Shown: positions 8,639 through 18,396 of the stretch, piece after piece
Layout: each line of letters begins with the position of its first letter
Numbering within the stretch: position 1 is the stretch's first letter
Assembly (NCBI RefSeq): GCF_000369505.1
Contig: NZ_KB850055.1
Coordinates: 682,001 to 746,000 of the forward strand
Length of the DNA stretch: 64,000 bases
Reading direction: 5' to 3'
Origin: Acinetobacter sp. NIPH 298
GTDB taxonomy: Bacteria; Pseudomonadota; Gammaproteobacteria; Pseudomonadales; Moraxellaceae
Position numbers and translations under genes: made by a program
The notes under the pieces: model-generated
Seen by the model: the letters and a program-made list of their open reading frames with translations, nothing else
Database searches by the model: none
Told to the model about the DNA's origin: nothing

Positions 8639-9160
8639 ATGACTACTCAACAATTTGAATCATGGAAACAGCCTGAAGGCACTAGTTTAGATGATTGGTT
8701 AAACACACGTATTGCTCGTTTTGAAACACGTAAATATGACTTTGATGCGTTGAAGTTCCAAGCAGATTATGACCCGAAATATCGTCGTGCTCAAATGCGT
8801 TATATGGGTACTGGGGCAACAGGTGTGGTCAATGATGGCAACACTGTACCAGCAGAAAACTTCACTTTTTCAACCATGGTACTACCTGCACAATGTGAAG
8901 GTCCTTTGCATATTCATCACGATGTGGAAGAAGTGTTTTTCATGTTGCGTGGCGAGATTGATCTGTTCATTGAGCATAACGGTGAGAAATTTCAAACCAA
9001 GCTGAAAGAGCGTGATCTGATTTCAATTCCACCAGGGATTTATCGTGGTCTATTTAATCCTGGTCAAGAAGATGCCTTGATGTGTGTGATGTTAGGTGCT
9101 GGGAAACCAACCATTCCGAACTATCCACCTGAGCATCCATTGTCTCAAATCAAGCGTTAA
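8639..9160 (+). CDS. cupin-domain protein
   Basis: 173 residues. Cupin motif 1 is intact in GPLHIHHDVEEVFFMLRGEI (two His, one Glu as metal ligands). Motif 2 reads PPGIYRGLFN, where the usual His is replaced by Arg, so one of four expected metal ligands is missing. The fold appears in small dioxygenases, isomerases and binding proteins; the role here is not determined. It is the first of six genes that seem to form the lower pathway, 23 bases after the MFS gene. Confidence 0.8.
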   Translation: MTTQQFESWKQPEGTSLDDWLNTRIARFETRKYDFDALKFQADYDPKYRRAQMRYMGTGATGVVNDGNTVPAENFTFSTMVLPAQCEGPLHIHHDVEEVFFMLRGEIDLFIEHNGEKFQTKLKERDLISIPPGIYRGLFNPGQEDALMCVMLGAGKPTIPNYPPEHPLSQIKR

Positions 9161-9190
9161 TTCGACGGATAAAAGTATTTGAGGAATGAA

Positions 9191-10006
9191 ATGATGACTT
9201 TGATCGATACATTAGCCAAATATCCCATCAAAACCATTGAGATCAATGGTCAAGTGCAAGCTTATCGTGAAGCAGGTCAAGGCCAACCACTGATTTTATT
9301 GCATGGGATTAGCTCGGGTTCAGCCTCTTGGGTGAATCAGCTCGATGTGCTGAGTCATCATTTTCATGTCATTGCTTGGGATGCACCGGGCTATGGTTTA
9401 TCCGATGGTTTAAACACAGATCAACCCAATGCAGCCGATTATGCGGAGCGAGTATTGGGCTTGATGGATGCGTTGAACATTCCAAAAGCCGTTGTAATTG
9501 GACATTCATTAGGTGCCTTACAGGCCAGTGCCTTTGCCCATCTTTATCCTGAACGGGTACAGACCTTAATCATTGCCAATGCAGCACAAGGTTATCAACG
9601 TTCCGATGAAGATACTAAAGCACAGGTCTATCAAAAACGCCCGAATATGTTGAAAAGCTCGGGCAATGCAGGCATGGCTGCCAGCCGTGGTCCGCATTTG
9701 ATTTATAAACAAGACCCTCAGGCACTGGCTTTGGTCAGTAAGGTGATGGGGCAACTGACATTAGATGGTTTTACCCGAGCATCTTATTTGCTGGCGTATG
9801 ACGAAATTCGAAATTATTTAACAGAACTTACTGTTCCTTGTGTGGTGATTGCGGGTGACAAGGATGGAATTACGCCTGCGCAAGCGATCAAGGAACTTGC
9901 TATCGAAATGCAATTGAGCCGATGTCATCTCATCACAGATGCAGGTCATCTGAGTTATGTCGATCAACCTGAACAGTTTAACGACATTGTTTTATCGGCA
10001 AATTAA
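9191..10006 (+). CDS. alpha/beta hydrolase (probable C-C or ester hydrolase)
   Basis: 271 residues from ATG 9191 with GAGGA five bases upstream. The nucleophile elbow GHSLG has S106, the oxyanion region is HGISSGSASW, the acid is probably Asp in AGDKDGITP, and the catalytic His lies in DAGHLSYVDQPEQF. After an extradiol dioxygenase, the natural role is hydrolysis of the meta-cleavage product, as BphD-type enzymes do, but lactone or ester hydrolysis would look the same in sequence. Confidence 0.87.
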   Translation: MMTLIDTLAKYPIKTIEINGQVQAYREAGQGQPLILLHGISSGSASWVNQLDVLSHHFHVIAWDAPGYGLSDGLNTDQPNAADYAERVLGLMDALNIPKAVVIGHSLGALQASAFAHLYPERVQTLIIANAAQGYQRSDEDTKAQVYQKRPNMLKSSGNAGMAASRGPHLIYKQDPQALALVSKVMGQLTLDGFTRASYLLAYDEIRNYLTELTVPCVVIAGDKDGITPAQAIKELAIEMQLSRCHLITDAGHLSYVDQPEQFNDIVLSAN

Positions 10007-10028
10007 GATTTAAACGAGAGATATGGAT

Positions 10029-10823
10029 ATGAGCTTCCAAGTTGAAGGAAAAGTAGCAGTGGTAACAGGTGGCTCGTCAGGCATTGGTTTGGCTGCTGTT
10101 GAAATTTTAGTTGCAGAAGGTGCCAAAGTGGCGTGGTGTGGTCGAGATGAGCAGCGGTTAGCAGCATCAAAACTTTATATTTTAGAGAAATATCCGCATG
10201 CCAACATTTTCACCAGTATTTGCAATGTTTTAGACAAAGAAGATGTAAAACGATTCGCACAACAAGTGAATCAAAATTTAGGCAATGTTGATATGTTGAT
10301 CAATAACGCAGGTCAGGGTCGTGTGTCGAATTTTGAAAATACCCAAGACGAAGATTGGATGAAAGAAATTGAACTCAAGTATTTCAGTGTATTGCATCCC
10401 ATCCGTGCATTTTTAAATGATTTAAAGCAATCAGCTTGTGGCTCGATTAGCAATGTCAATTCGTTGCTGGCATTGCAGCCCGAACCGCACATGATTGCGA
10501 CCTCATCTGCACGTGCGGCATTACTGAATCTTACCCATTCACTGGCACATGAATTTACCCAATATGGTGTCCGTGTGAACTCGATTTTGCTGGGTATGGT
10601 GGAGTCAGCACAATGGAAACGCCGTTTTGAAACCCGATCAGACCCAAATTTATCGTGGGAACAATGGACGGGAAATATTGCAAAGAGTCGTGGTATTCCG
10701 ATGCAACGTTTAGGAAAACCCGAAGAACCTGCACGTGCTTTGGTGTTCTTGGCTTCGCCATTGGCATCCTATACCACAGGTTCAACATTAGATGTCTCTG
10801 GTGGATTTAATAAACATTTATAA
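10029..10823 (+). CDS. SDR-fold protein with non-canonical active site
   Basis: 264 residues from ATG 10029 (ATG 10023 is also possible; the GAGAG at 10016-10020 fits 10029 better). The nucleotide-binding half is normal (TGGSSGIG, NNAGQG) and the Ser position is kept (SNVNSLL), but where YxxxK should stand the sequence reads ATSSARAAL, with T158 for Tyr and R162 for Lys. The C-terminal part (RLGKPEEPARALVFLAS, YTTGSTLDVSGG) is ordinary. Either the chemistry differs from normal SDRs or the protein binds rather than reduces. It sits between hydrolase and aspartate-dehydrogenase-like genes. Confidence 0.82.
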   Translation: MSFQVEGKVAVVTGGSSGIGLAAVEILVAEGAKVAWCGRDEQRLAASKLYILEKYPHANIFTSICNVLDKEDVKRFAQQVNQNLGNVDMLINNAGQGRVSNFENTQDEDWMKEIELKYFSVLHPIRAFLNDLKQSACGSISNVNSLLALQPEPHMIATSSARAALLNLTHSLAHEFTQYGVRVNSILLGMVESAQWKRRFETRSDPNLSWEQWTGNIAKSRGIPMQRLGKPEEPARALVFLASPLASYTTGSTLDVSGGFNKHL

Positions 10824-10832
10824 GGTGCTCAC

Positions 10833-11624
10833 ATGAAACAGTTGATGATGATCGGTTTTGGCGCGATGGCAGCAGAAGTGTATGCACATATGCCACATGA
10901 CCTACAACTTAAATGGATTGTGGTACCTGTGCGGAGCGTGGAAAAAGTACAGGCACAAGTCTCGCCCGATGTTCAGGTGATTAGTTCAATTGATGAGTGT
11001 CAGGGCACACCCGATTATGTGATTGAAGTTGCTGGGCAAGCTGCGGTGAAAGAGCATGCTCAGAAGGTACTGGCGAAGGGTTGGACCATCGGTTTGATTT
11101 CTGTTGGAACTTTGGCTGATAACGATTTTTTCATTCAACTGAAAAATACGGCGGAACAATATGATGCACACTTACATCTGCTTGCAGGTGCAATTGCTGG
11201 AATCGATGGTATCTCTGCCGCGAAAGAAGGCGGTTTAGAAAGGGTTACCTATAAAGGCTGTAAAAGCCCAAATAGTTGGCGCGGAAGCTATGCCGAACAA
11301 TTGGTTGATCTTGATCAGGTGAGTGGAGCAACGGTTTTTTTCCGTGGTACAGCCAGAGAGGCTGCATTGAAGTTTCCAGCCAATGCCAATGTCGCGGCAA
11401 CTATTGCACTGGCAGGTTTGGGCATGGATGAAACCATGGTGGAGCTCACAGTTGATCCGACGATGAACAAGAATAAACACACCATCGTGGCAGAAGGGCT
11501 GTTTGGTGAAATGACCATTGAGTTGGTGGGGGTGCCATTGGCAAGCAATCCCAAAACCTCGACTTTGGCAGCACTAAGTGTGATTCGTGCGTGTCGCAAT
11601 AGTGTTCAAGCGATTCAGATTTAA
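10833..11624 (+). CDS. aspartate dehydrogenase-like protein (NadX family)
   Basis: 263 residues. The N-terminal Rossmann motif is IGFGAMA; the middle carries SVGTLADNDFF and HLLAGAIAGIDGISAA, and the family's active-site His lies in NKNKHTIVAEG. Characterised members oxidise L-aspartate to iminoaspartate with NAD(P)+. The embedding in an aromatic-catabolism operon, next to an aldehyde dehydrogenase and far from nadA/nadC, argues against NAD synthesis and for a pathway-specific amino- or imino-acid step. I recall a similar neighbourhood around PA3505 in Pseudomonas aeruginosa; that is memory, not a comparison made here. Confidence 0.8.
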   Translation: MKQLMMIGFGAMAAEVYAHMPHDLQLKWIVVPVRSVEKVQAQVSPDVQVISSIDECQGTPDYVIEVAGQAAVKEHAQKVLAKGWTIGLISVGTLADNDFFIQLKNTAEQYDAHLHLLAGAIAGIDGISAAKEGGLERVTYKGCKSPNSWRGSYAEQLVDLDQVSGATVFFRGTAREAALKFPANANVAATIALAGLGMDETMVELTVDPTMNKNKHTIVAEGLFGEMTIELVGVPLASNPKTSTLAALSVIRACRNSVQAIQI

Positions 11625-11636
11625 AAGGATTTGATC

Positions 11637-13103
11637 ATGATAAAAGAAATTTATATCGCAGGTGAATGGCGATTAGGCAAAGGTGGTACGATTCAAAGTT
11701 TGTTTCCAGCAGATCAATCTGTGAATGCTGAGATTTCAACCGCGAGTTTGGAAGATGTCAATGAAGCGATAGAGAAAGCGGATCTGGCATGGCGTAAAGC
11801 TGAATGGCGCAATAGCCTACCGCATGAACGTGCCCGTATTTTATATAAGGTAGCAGACATTATCGAAGCGCGTGTTGATGAACTTTCTAAACTACAAACA
11901 CGTGATAATGGAAAACCACTGGCGGAAACACGTGCCTTGACCATGAGTGCAGCAGCAACTGCACGTTATGTGGCAGCAGCTTGTGAAACGATGAATGATG
12001 AATTGACCACGCAACGTGCAGCAGATTTCATGACCATGAGTGTGCATGAACCTGTGGGTGTAGTTGCGGCAATTACCCCATGGAATTCACCGATTGCCAG
12101 TGAAGTACAAAAGCTTGCACCAGCCATTGCGGGTGGGAATGCTGTGATTTTAAAACCCGCAGAAGTCACCTCCTTGGTTGCTTTAGAGCTTGCCAAAATC
12201 TTTGAAGAAGCTGGTTTACCTAAAGGTTTATTGAGTGTGCTTGTCGGGCGTGGCTCGGTGATCGGTGATGCAATTGCGAAGCATCCATTGGTACGCAAAA
12301 TTTCATTTACAGGTGGAACCAGTACAGGTCGCCATTTGGCACATATTGCCGCAGACAAGTTGATTACAACGTCTTTAGAACTTGGTGGAAAATCACCAAC
12401 AATCGTCATGCCAGATGCGGATATTGAACTCGCTACGAAAGGTGTGGCTTATGGCATTTTCAGTTCCGCAGGGCAAGCGTGTATTGCAGGCGCTCGCCTG
12501 TTTGTGCATAGCAGTATTTATGAGCAATTCCTAAATCGTTTGGTTGAAATTACCAAAGGCTTGCGAGTCGGACATCCTGAAACAGCAGGTGTGCATCTCG
12601 GTTCTTTGATTAATCCAAAACACTTAGCTTCGGTGGATGCTTATGTTCAATTGGCTAAAAAAGAAGGGGGGCAAGTCCTTGTTGGTGGTCATGCATTGAC
12701 TGATGGTGAGTTGGCAAAGGGTAGTTTTTATTTACCGACTATTATCACAGGTCTCAATAATTCAGCACAAACTTGTCAGGAAGAAATTTTTGGTCCTGTG
12801 CTAGTCGTGATGAAATATGACGATGAAGCTGATCTGATTGCTCAAGCCAATGACAGTTGTTTTGGGCTTGCAGCAGGGATTTGGACTGAAAATTACCGCA
12901 AGGCTTGGCAAATTGCTCGTGCTTTAGAAGTCGGTACAGTTTGGATCAATACCTATAAAAAATTCTCTATTTCAGCGCCGTTTGGTGGCTTTAAAGAAAG
13001 TGGCATCGGGCGTGAAAAAGGGCGTTTAGGCATTTTATCTTACATGCAGCAAAAAAGTATTTATATGGGATTGAGCGAGCAGCCAAATCCTTGGTGTGAT
13101 TAA
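11637..13103 (+). CDS. NAD(P)-dependent aldehyde dehydrogenase
   Basis: 488 residues from ATG 11637, seven bases after AAGGA. Classical ALDH landmarks are present: PWNSPI for cofactor binding, FTGGTSTGR, the general base Glu in LELGGKSP, and catalytic C282 in GQACIAGARL, with EIFGPVLVV and FGGFKESGIGREKG toward the end. It oxidises an aldehyde to its acid. In this operon the aldehyde probably arises from ring cleavage or from the ThDP enzyme encoded next. The start codon of the preceding frame (TTG 11631) is in frame but poorly placed. Confidence 0.92.
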   Translation: MIKEIYIAGEWRLGKGGTIQSLFPADQSVNAEISTASLEDVNEAIEKADLAWRKAEWRNSLPHERARILYKVADIIEARVDELSKLQTRDNGKPLAETRALTMSAAATARYVAAACETMNDELTTQRAADFMTMSVHEPVGVVAAITPWNSPIASEVQKLAPAIAGGNAVILKPAEVTSLVALELAKIFEEAGLPKGLLSVLVGRGSVIGDAIAKHPLVRKISFTGGTSTGRHLAHIAADKLITTSLELGGKSPTIVMPDADIELATKGVAYGIFSSAGQACIAGARLFVHSSIYEQFLNRLVEITKGLRVGHPETAGVHLGSLINPKHLASVDAYVQLAKKEGGQVLVGGHALTDGELAKGSFYLPTIITGLNNSAQTCQEEIFGPVLVVMKYDDEADLIAQANDSCFGLAAGIWTENYRKAWQIARALEVGTVWINTYKKFSISAPFGGFKESGIGREKGRLGILSYMQQKSIYMGLSEQPNPWCD

Positions 13104-13143
13104 TAAATTCATGGAATGAATAGTTTTTTTGAGGAATAAACCA

Positions 13144-14784
13144 ATGACAGAACGTGTAAATGTAGGCGAAGCCATCGCGCGTGTTTTAGAAGCACATCAA
13201 GTAGAAAGTATTTATGGCGTGATCTCGATTCATAACTTGCCGATCGCTGATGCAGTTGGTCGCCGTGAAAAAATCCGTTTCGTGGCAGCACGTGGTGAAG
13301 CAGGTGCAGTGACAATGGCAGATGGTCATTCACGCTTTAAAGGTTTAGGTGTCGCTTTGACCAGTACAGGTGCGGGTGCAGGAAATGCAGTCGGGTCACT
13401 CATTGAAGCGATGAATGCAGGCAGTCCAGTGTTGCATTTAACAGGTCAAGTTGAACGTGAATATTTAGATCGTGATGCAAGTTTCATTCATGAAACCAAA
13501 GATCAGCTCACGTTCTTACGTGCATCGAGCAAAGCTGCTTTTCGTATTACCAGCCCTGACAATGCGGTCGGTGTGATTCGTGAAGCGATTCGAGTGGCAA
13601 CCACCGTACCGATGGGTCCTGTGAGTGTTGAGCTACCGATTGATGTTCAAGCAGCTGAAATTGATTTACCACTGAATTTAGGACCAGTCAAAGCACTTGA
13701 ATTGCCTCAAGCAGATCAAGTTGAAGTTGATTTAATTATTGATGAAATCAAAAAAGCCAAACGTCCAATTTTTTGGATCGGCGGCGGTACGCTGAATAGT
13801 GTCGATGAAGTCAAAGCGATTGCTGACTTGGGTATTCCAGTGGTGTCTTCAACCCATGCGCGTGGTGTATTGGCAGATGATCACCCCCGTAGTCTAGGTG
13901 CATTTCATAACTCAGCTGGGGTTGAGCAGCTTTTAAAAGATGCTGATTTATTGATTGTGGTTGGCTCTCGCTTACGCAGTAACGAAACCAAAACCTACTC
14001 TGTGGAGTTCCCTGACAATATTATTCAAGTTGATGCCAATCCTGTCGCACAGCAACGTAATTACAAAATTCGCAACTTTATCTGTGGCGATGCCAAAGAT
14101 GTGTTGCAACGTGTTCTCACAGGTTTAGCTGGTGTATCTAAAATAGATACTGATTATGATGCAGCCGTAGTTCAAGCAAAACAGGCTGCAATTGATGCCT
14201 TACGTACACAACTTGATCAATATGCTTTGATCTGTGATCACCTTCGTACAGCATTGCCACAAGACGGTATCTTTGTTCGTGATATCACCATGTCAGGCAG
14301 TACGTGGGGCAGTCGTTTATTCCCAGTACAAGCACCAAACCAAAATATTCACTCTTTAGCAGGCGCAATTGGTTTAGGTTTAGCAACCGCAATTGGCGCT
14401 TCGATTGCCAATCCTGACAAGAAAGTTATTGGCTTGGTCGGTGATGGTGGTCTGATGTTAGGGATTGGTGAGATTGCGACGATGGCGCAAGAAAATACCA
14501 ATATGGTGCTCATGATCATGAATGATGGTGGTTATGGGGTGATGCGCGGGATCCAAAAAAATTACTTTGGTGGTCGTCAATATTTCAATGAATTACATAC
14601 ACCTGACTACAAAGTTCTAGGTGAGGCGATGGGGGTGAAAAGCTGGAAAGTCGCTAGTGCTGATGAGTTTAAAGCCGTGATTCAAGAAGCCGTTGCATTC
14701 CAAGGCCCAACGGTCATTGAACTCGATATGAACTCGATTGGCCCACTTAACTTTGCTGGACCACCGCAGAAAAAATTGTACTAA
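13144..14784 (+). CDS. thiamine diphosphate-dependent enzyme (decarboxylase or lyase type)
   Basis: 546 residues from ATG 13144 with GAGGA eight bases upstream. The three-domain layout of the acetolactate synthase/benzoylformate decarboxylase superfamily is clear. The N-terminal PYR domain has the catalytic Glu in ARGEAGAVTMADG, a middle Rossmann domain follows, and the C-terminal domain carries the ThDP motif beginning VGDGGLM and ending at MNDGGYG. It probably decarboxylates a 2-oxo acid or performs a carboligation. No regulatory subunit is adjacent, so branched-chain acetolactate synthase is unlikely. Last gene before the porin. Confidence 0.85.
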   Translation: MTERVNVGEAIARVLEAHQVESIYGVISIHNLPIADAVGRREKIRFVAARGEAGAVTMADGHSRFKGLGVALTSTGAGAGNAVGSLIEAMNAGSPVLHLTGQVEREYLDRDASFIHETKDQLTFLRASSKAAFRITSPDNAVGVIREAIRVATTVPMGPVSVELPIDVQAAEIDLPLNLGPVKALELPQADQVEVDLIIDEIKKAKRPIFWIGGGTLNSVDEVKAIADLGIPVVSSTHARGVLADDHPRSLGAFHNSAGVEQLLKDADLLIVVGSRLRSNETKTYSVEFPDNIIQVDANPVAQQRNYKIRNFICGDAKDVLQRVLTGLAGVSKIDTDYDAAVVQAKQAAIDALRTQLDQYALICDHLRTALPQDGIFVRDITMSGSTWGSRLFPVQAPNQNIHSLAGAIGLGLATAIGASIANPDKKVIGLVGDGGLMLGIGEIATMAQENTNMVLMIMNDGGYGVMRGIQKNYFGGRQYFNELHTPDYKVLGEAMGVKSWKVASADEFKAVIQEAVAFQGPTVIELDMNSIGPLNFAGPPQKKLY

Positions 14785-14834
14785 TCCGTTTGGGCATCGG
14801 GTCATTGGAAGGTGTTTCCGAATGTCGAGATAAG

Positions 14835-14860
14835 TTGTAGGCAAATTTTTTTGCCTACAA
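14835..14860 (+). other. stable hairpin between ThDP gene and porin
   Basis: An 11-bp perfect stem (TTGTAGGCAAA / TTTGCCTACAA) around four T residues. No T run follows, so it is not a standard terminator. It may protect the upstream mRNA end or reduce read-through into the porin gene. Confidence 0.5.
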
Positions 14861-14875
14861 TAAGGTGAAAACCAT

Positions 14876-14891
14876 GTTTTACAGGTAAAAC
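14876..14891. promoter_or_regulatory. operator 3, GTTTTA-N4-TAAAAC before the porin
   Basis: GTTTTACAGGTAAAAC has the same two six-base arms at the same spacing as the palindromes at 2518 and 2664, differing only in the central four bases. It lies 48 bp before the porin start, suggesting that the porin has its own IclR-controlled promoter. Confidence 0.6.
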
Positions 14892-14939
14892 AAAAAACAG
14901 GCCAACAGGATCGTTGGAACAAAAGCGAAGGAATATGAT

Positions 14940-16133
14940 ATGAATAAGACATTTATTATTGCGATGTTTGCTGCATTGTCTTTGGGTACGACCACCAATG
15001 TATTTGCACAAAGCTCAGCATTAGAATGGAAAAGTGAAGACGGAACGGATTCTGTAAAATTGGGTGGCGTGGTTCGACTCAATCAACGCTATGAAAATTG
15101 GGAAGGGCCAAACGGTGGTTTTGGGAAACTCTATTTTGATATTTTCAGAATTGATCTGAAAGGTAAATTTGACGACGCCTATTTTAATGCGAGTTATCTT
15201 TTCCAAGATCAAGGCAAACGCTCAATTGAGAAAGCCTATGTCGGTTATAACCTTAATGAGAATCACAGCATCGAGGCTGGTTTGGTCTATAAACCCTTTG
15301 CAATTTATCCTTATCCACAAAATGGTTGGACTTACCACATTCCATTTTTCTTAGGATATGGAAATAATATCGCACCCGGCTTGAATTGGAATTTTCAGAA
15401 TAAAGACTGGGATATGAGGCTCGGCTATTATCCTGAAATGCTCGCAACCAATTTACGATACTCACCTGAAAGTGCCACTTATGATGATTTGGCTGAAAAT
15501 GCGTTTCCAACACAGCAAGCCTATCAAAATGAAAAACGTCATCAGGTGAATACACGGATTGTACGCAAGTTAGAGACGGAATTCGGTAAACAAGAGTTTG
15601 GCGTATCAGGGGCGATTGCACAGTTGCACAATAAAATCACCGATGACAATGGTAAGTATTACGCAGTAGGTCTGCATAGTAACAACAACTACAAGCGTTT
15701 CAATTTACAAAGTTCGGTGATTCATTATCAGTATGATGCGAAAAATCCTGACGGTGTAAATAGCGATATGACCTTGATGGGCGCGAATGGGTTTACACCT
15801 GCCTACTTTATTGCTTCTGAAGGAACGATTGCCAGTTTAAACCTTGCTTATACTTTGCCTGTGCAAGACATGGGGAAACTCAAAGCGATCCGTTTTTACA
15901 ATGATTATAGTTACTTAGACAAAAAACGCGATGATTGGTCTGATTCGCAAATGAATACAACAGGCATGATGTTTATTGCTTCGCCGTTTATGGTATGGAC
16001 TGACTACACATGGGGCAAAAACGCCAATATCATTGGTGGTGCAACCAATGCCACAGGCTTTACTTCAACCGTCTCTCCAAATAGTGACAAGTGGCTCTAT
16101 CGTATTAATTTGAATATTGGATTTAGTTTTTAA
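14940..16133 (+). CDS. outer-membrane porin of the catabolic island
   Basis: 397 residues with a clear signal peptide (MNKTFIIAMFAALSLG, cleavage after VFA-Q). The mature chain alternates short polar and aromatic segments typical of a beta-barrel and ends in NLNIGFSF, whose terminal Phe is the usual BAM recognition residue. GAAGGA lies eight bases before the start. It probably admits the aromatic substrate through the outer membrane, working with the MFS protein. Its family within the porins cannot be named with certainty. Confidence 0.82.
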   Translation: MNKTFIIAMFAALSLGTTTNVFAQSSALEWKSEDGTDSVKLGGVVRLNQRYENWEGPNGGFGKLYFDIFRIDLKGKFDDAYFNASYLFQDQGKRSIEKAYVGYNLNENHSIEAGLVYKPFAIYPYPQNGWTYHIPFFLGYGNNIAPGLNWNFQNKDWDMRLGYYPEMLATNLRYSPESATYDDLAENAFPTQQAYQNEKRHQVNTRIVRKLETEFGKQEFGVSGAIAQLHNKITDDNGKYYAVGLHSNNNYKRFNLQSSVIHYQYDAKNPDGVNSDMTLMGANGFTPAYFIASEGTIASLNLAYTLPVQDMGKLKAIRFYNDYSYLDKKRDDWSDSQMNTTGMMFIASPFMVWTDYTWGKNANIIGGATNATGFTSTVSPNSDKWLYRINLNIGFSF

Positions 16134-16159
16134 GTCTTCATAAATTTTGATCACAAATA

Positions 16160-16189
16160 AAAAAAGCAAAGCCGAAGCTTTGCTTTTTT
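16160..16189. terminator. bidirectional terminator, porin / purB
   Basis: A perfect 13-bp stem (AAAAAAGCAAAGC / GCTTTGCTTTTTT) with a CGAA loop, giving T runs on both strands. It separates the convergent porin and purB genes. Confidence 0.92.
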
Positions 16190-16203
16190 GTTTTCTGAAA
16201 AGC

Positions 16204-17601
<1,398 letters not shown>

Positions 17602-17646
17602 TTAATCTTGGAATAAACATAAAAATAAATTCGTTGTAGCATCGGT

Positions 17647-18378
17647 TTAAACCACCTGATACTGCAAACGAGCGAGAGCTTGAATATCGTGCAATAACTT
17701 ACGTTTGCTAAAAATCATACCCCATGAACTGCCACCGAGTTGTCGCCATAAATGGGCAAGCTGTATGCCCGTAAACAGGCAAGCTCGAATGCGATTGGTA
17801 TGGTTCATATCTTTGAAGGCTTCAGCATTGCCACGGACTAAAATGCGTGGATTAATTTGACCCGCAGTTTCAACATAAGTTTGCGCTAAACTGGCAATAA
17901 TACTTGGGTGTAAATAGTTATTATCGAAAAAAGACAACTGTTTTAAGATTTTTTGTTGTGCTTTCTCAATGATTTTTACATATTCTGGATTGCTATAAAC
18001 TTTCTTTTCTAACTGCAATAGTGCCATTGCATAAGACATTGGAAGTTTGGCAGTGCCCAGTTTAGGAACTCTTGATTTAGGCGCGGTATTAAAAGGCTGA
18101 GTAATACAGCCTTCTAGGGTTTTTAAGCCCAATGAAATATCAGCGAGTTGATTAAAAAAATCTAAGGTCTGTGTTGCACTATTACTGGCGGGACGAATAT
18201 TTAAACTGGCTTTGATCAGTAGTTCTAAATAGAAATTACCACTGTCACCAATACTTTGTTGACCTGCCATCGCCGTCATATGCGTAAGCTGAGTTGCCTG
18301 AAAGACAGCCGCCAATGCCAAAGCACGGTTTTGTCTAACATTCAACGCTTGAGTGGGCTGAAAGGGGAACTCCGCCAT
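17647..18378 (-). CDS. hflD: HflD-type lysogenization regulator homologue
   Basis: 243 residues, mostly helical, longer than the roughly 213 of E. coli HflD. It starts with the expected [16 protein letters not shown] and ends with an [13 protein letters not shown] helix. GGAAG precedes the ATG. In E. coli the protein sits on the inner membrane and counteracts phage lambda CII; its role outside Enterobacteriaceae is unknown. The identification rests mainly on the position between mnmA and purB and on the N-terminal motif. Confidence 0.85.
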   Translation of the reverse strand: MAEFPFQPTQALNVRQNRALALAAVFQATQLTHMTAMAGQQSIGDSGNFYLELLIKASLNIRPASNSATQTLDFFNQLADISLGLKTLEGCITQPFNTAPKSRVPKLGTAKLPMSYAMALLQLEKKVYSNPEYVKIIEKAQQKILKQLSFFDNNYLHPSIIASLAQTYVETAGQINPRILVRGNAEAFKDMNHTNRIRACLFTGIQLAHLWRQLGGSSWGMIFSKRKLLHDIQALARLQYQVV

Positions 18379-18396
18379 GCTTCGCTTCCAATGTCC

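Noticed and set aside
13144-14784. Annotation as acetolactate synthase large subunit
   Set aside because: No small regulatory subunit gene adjacent and the context is catabolic; only the ThDP superfamily can be supported.
1618-16133. Idea that the island is the indole-acetate (iac) or benzoate (ben) cluster
   Set aside because: No oxygenase beta subunit, no acyl-CoA dehydrogenase-like IacA and no ben-type reductase; the lower genes do not fit either pathway.
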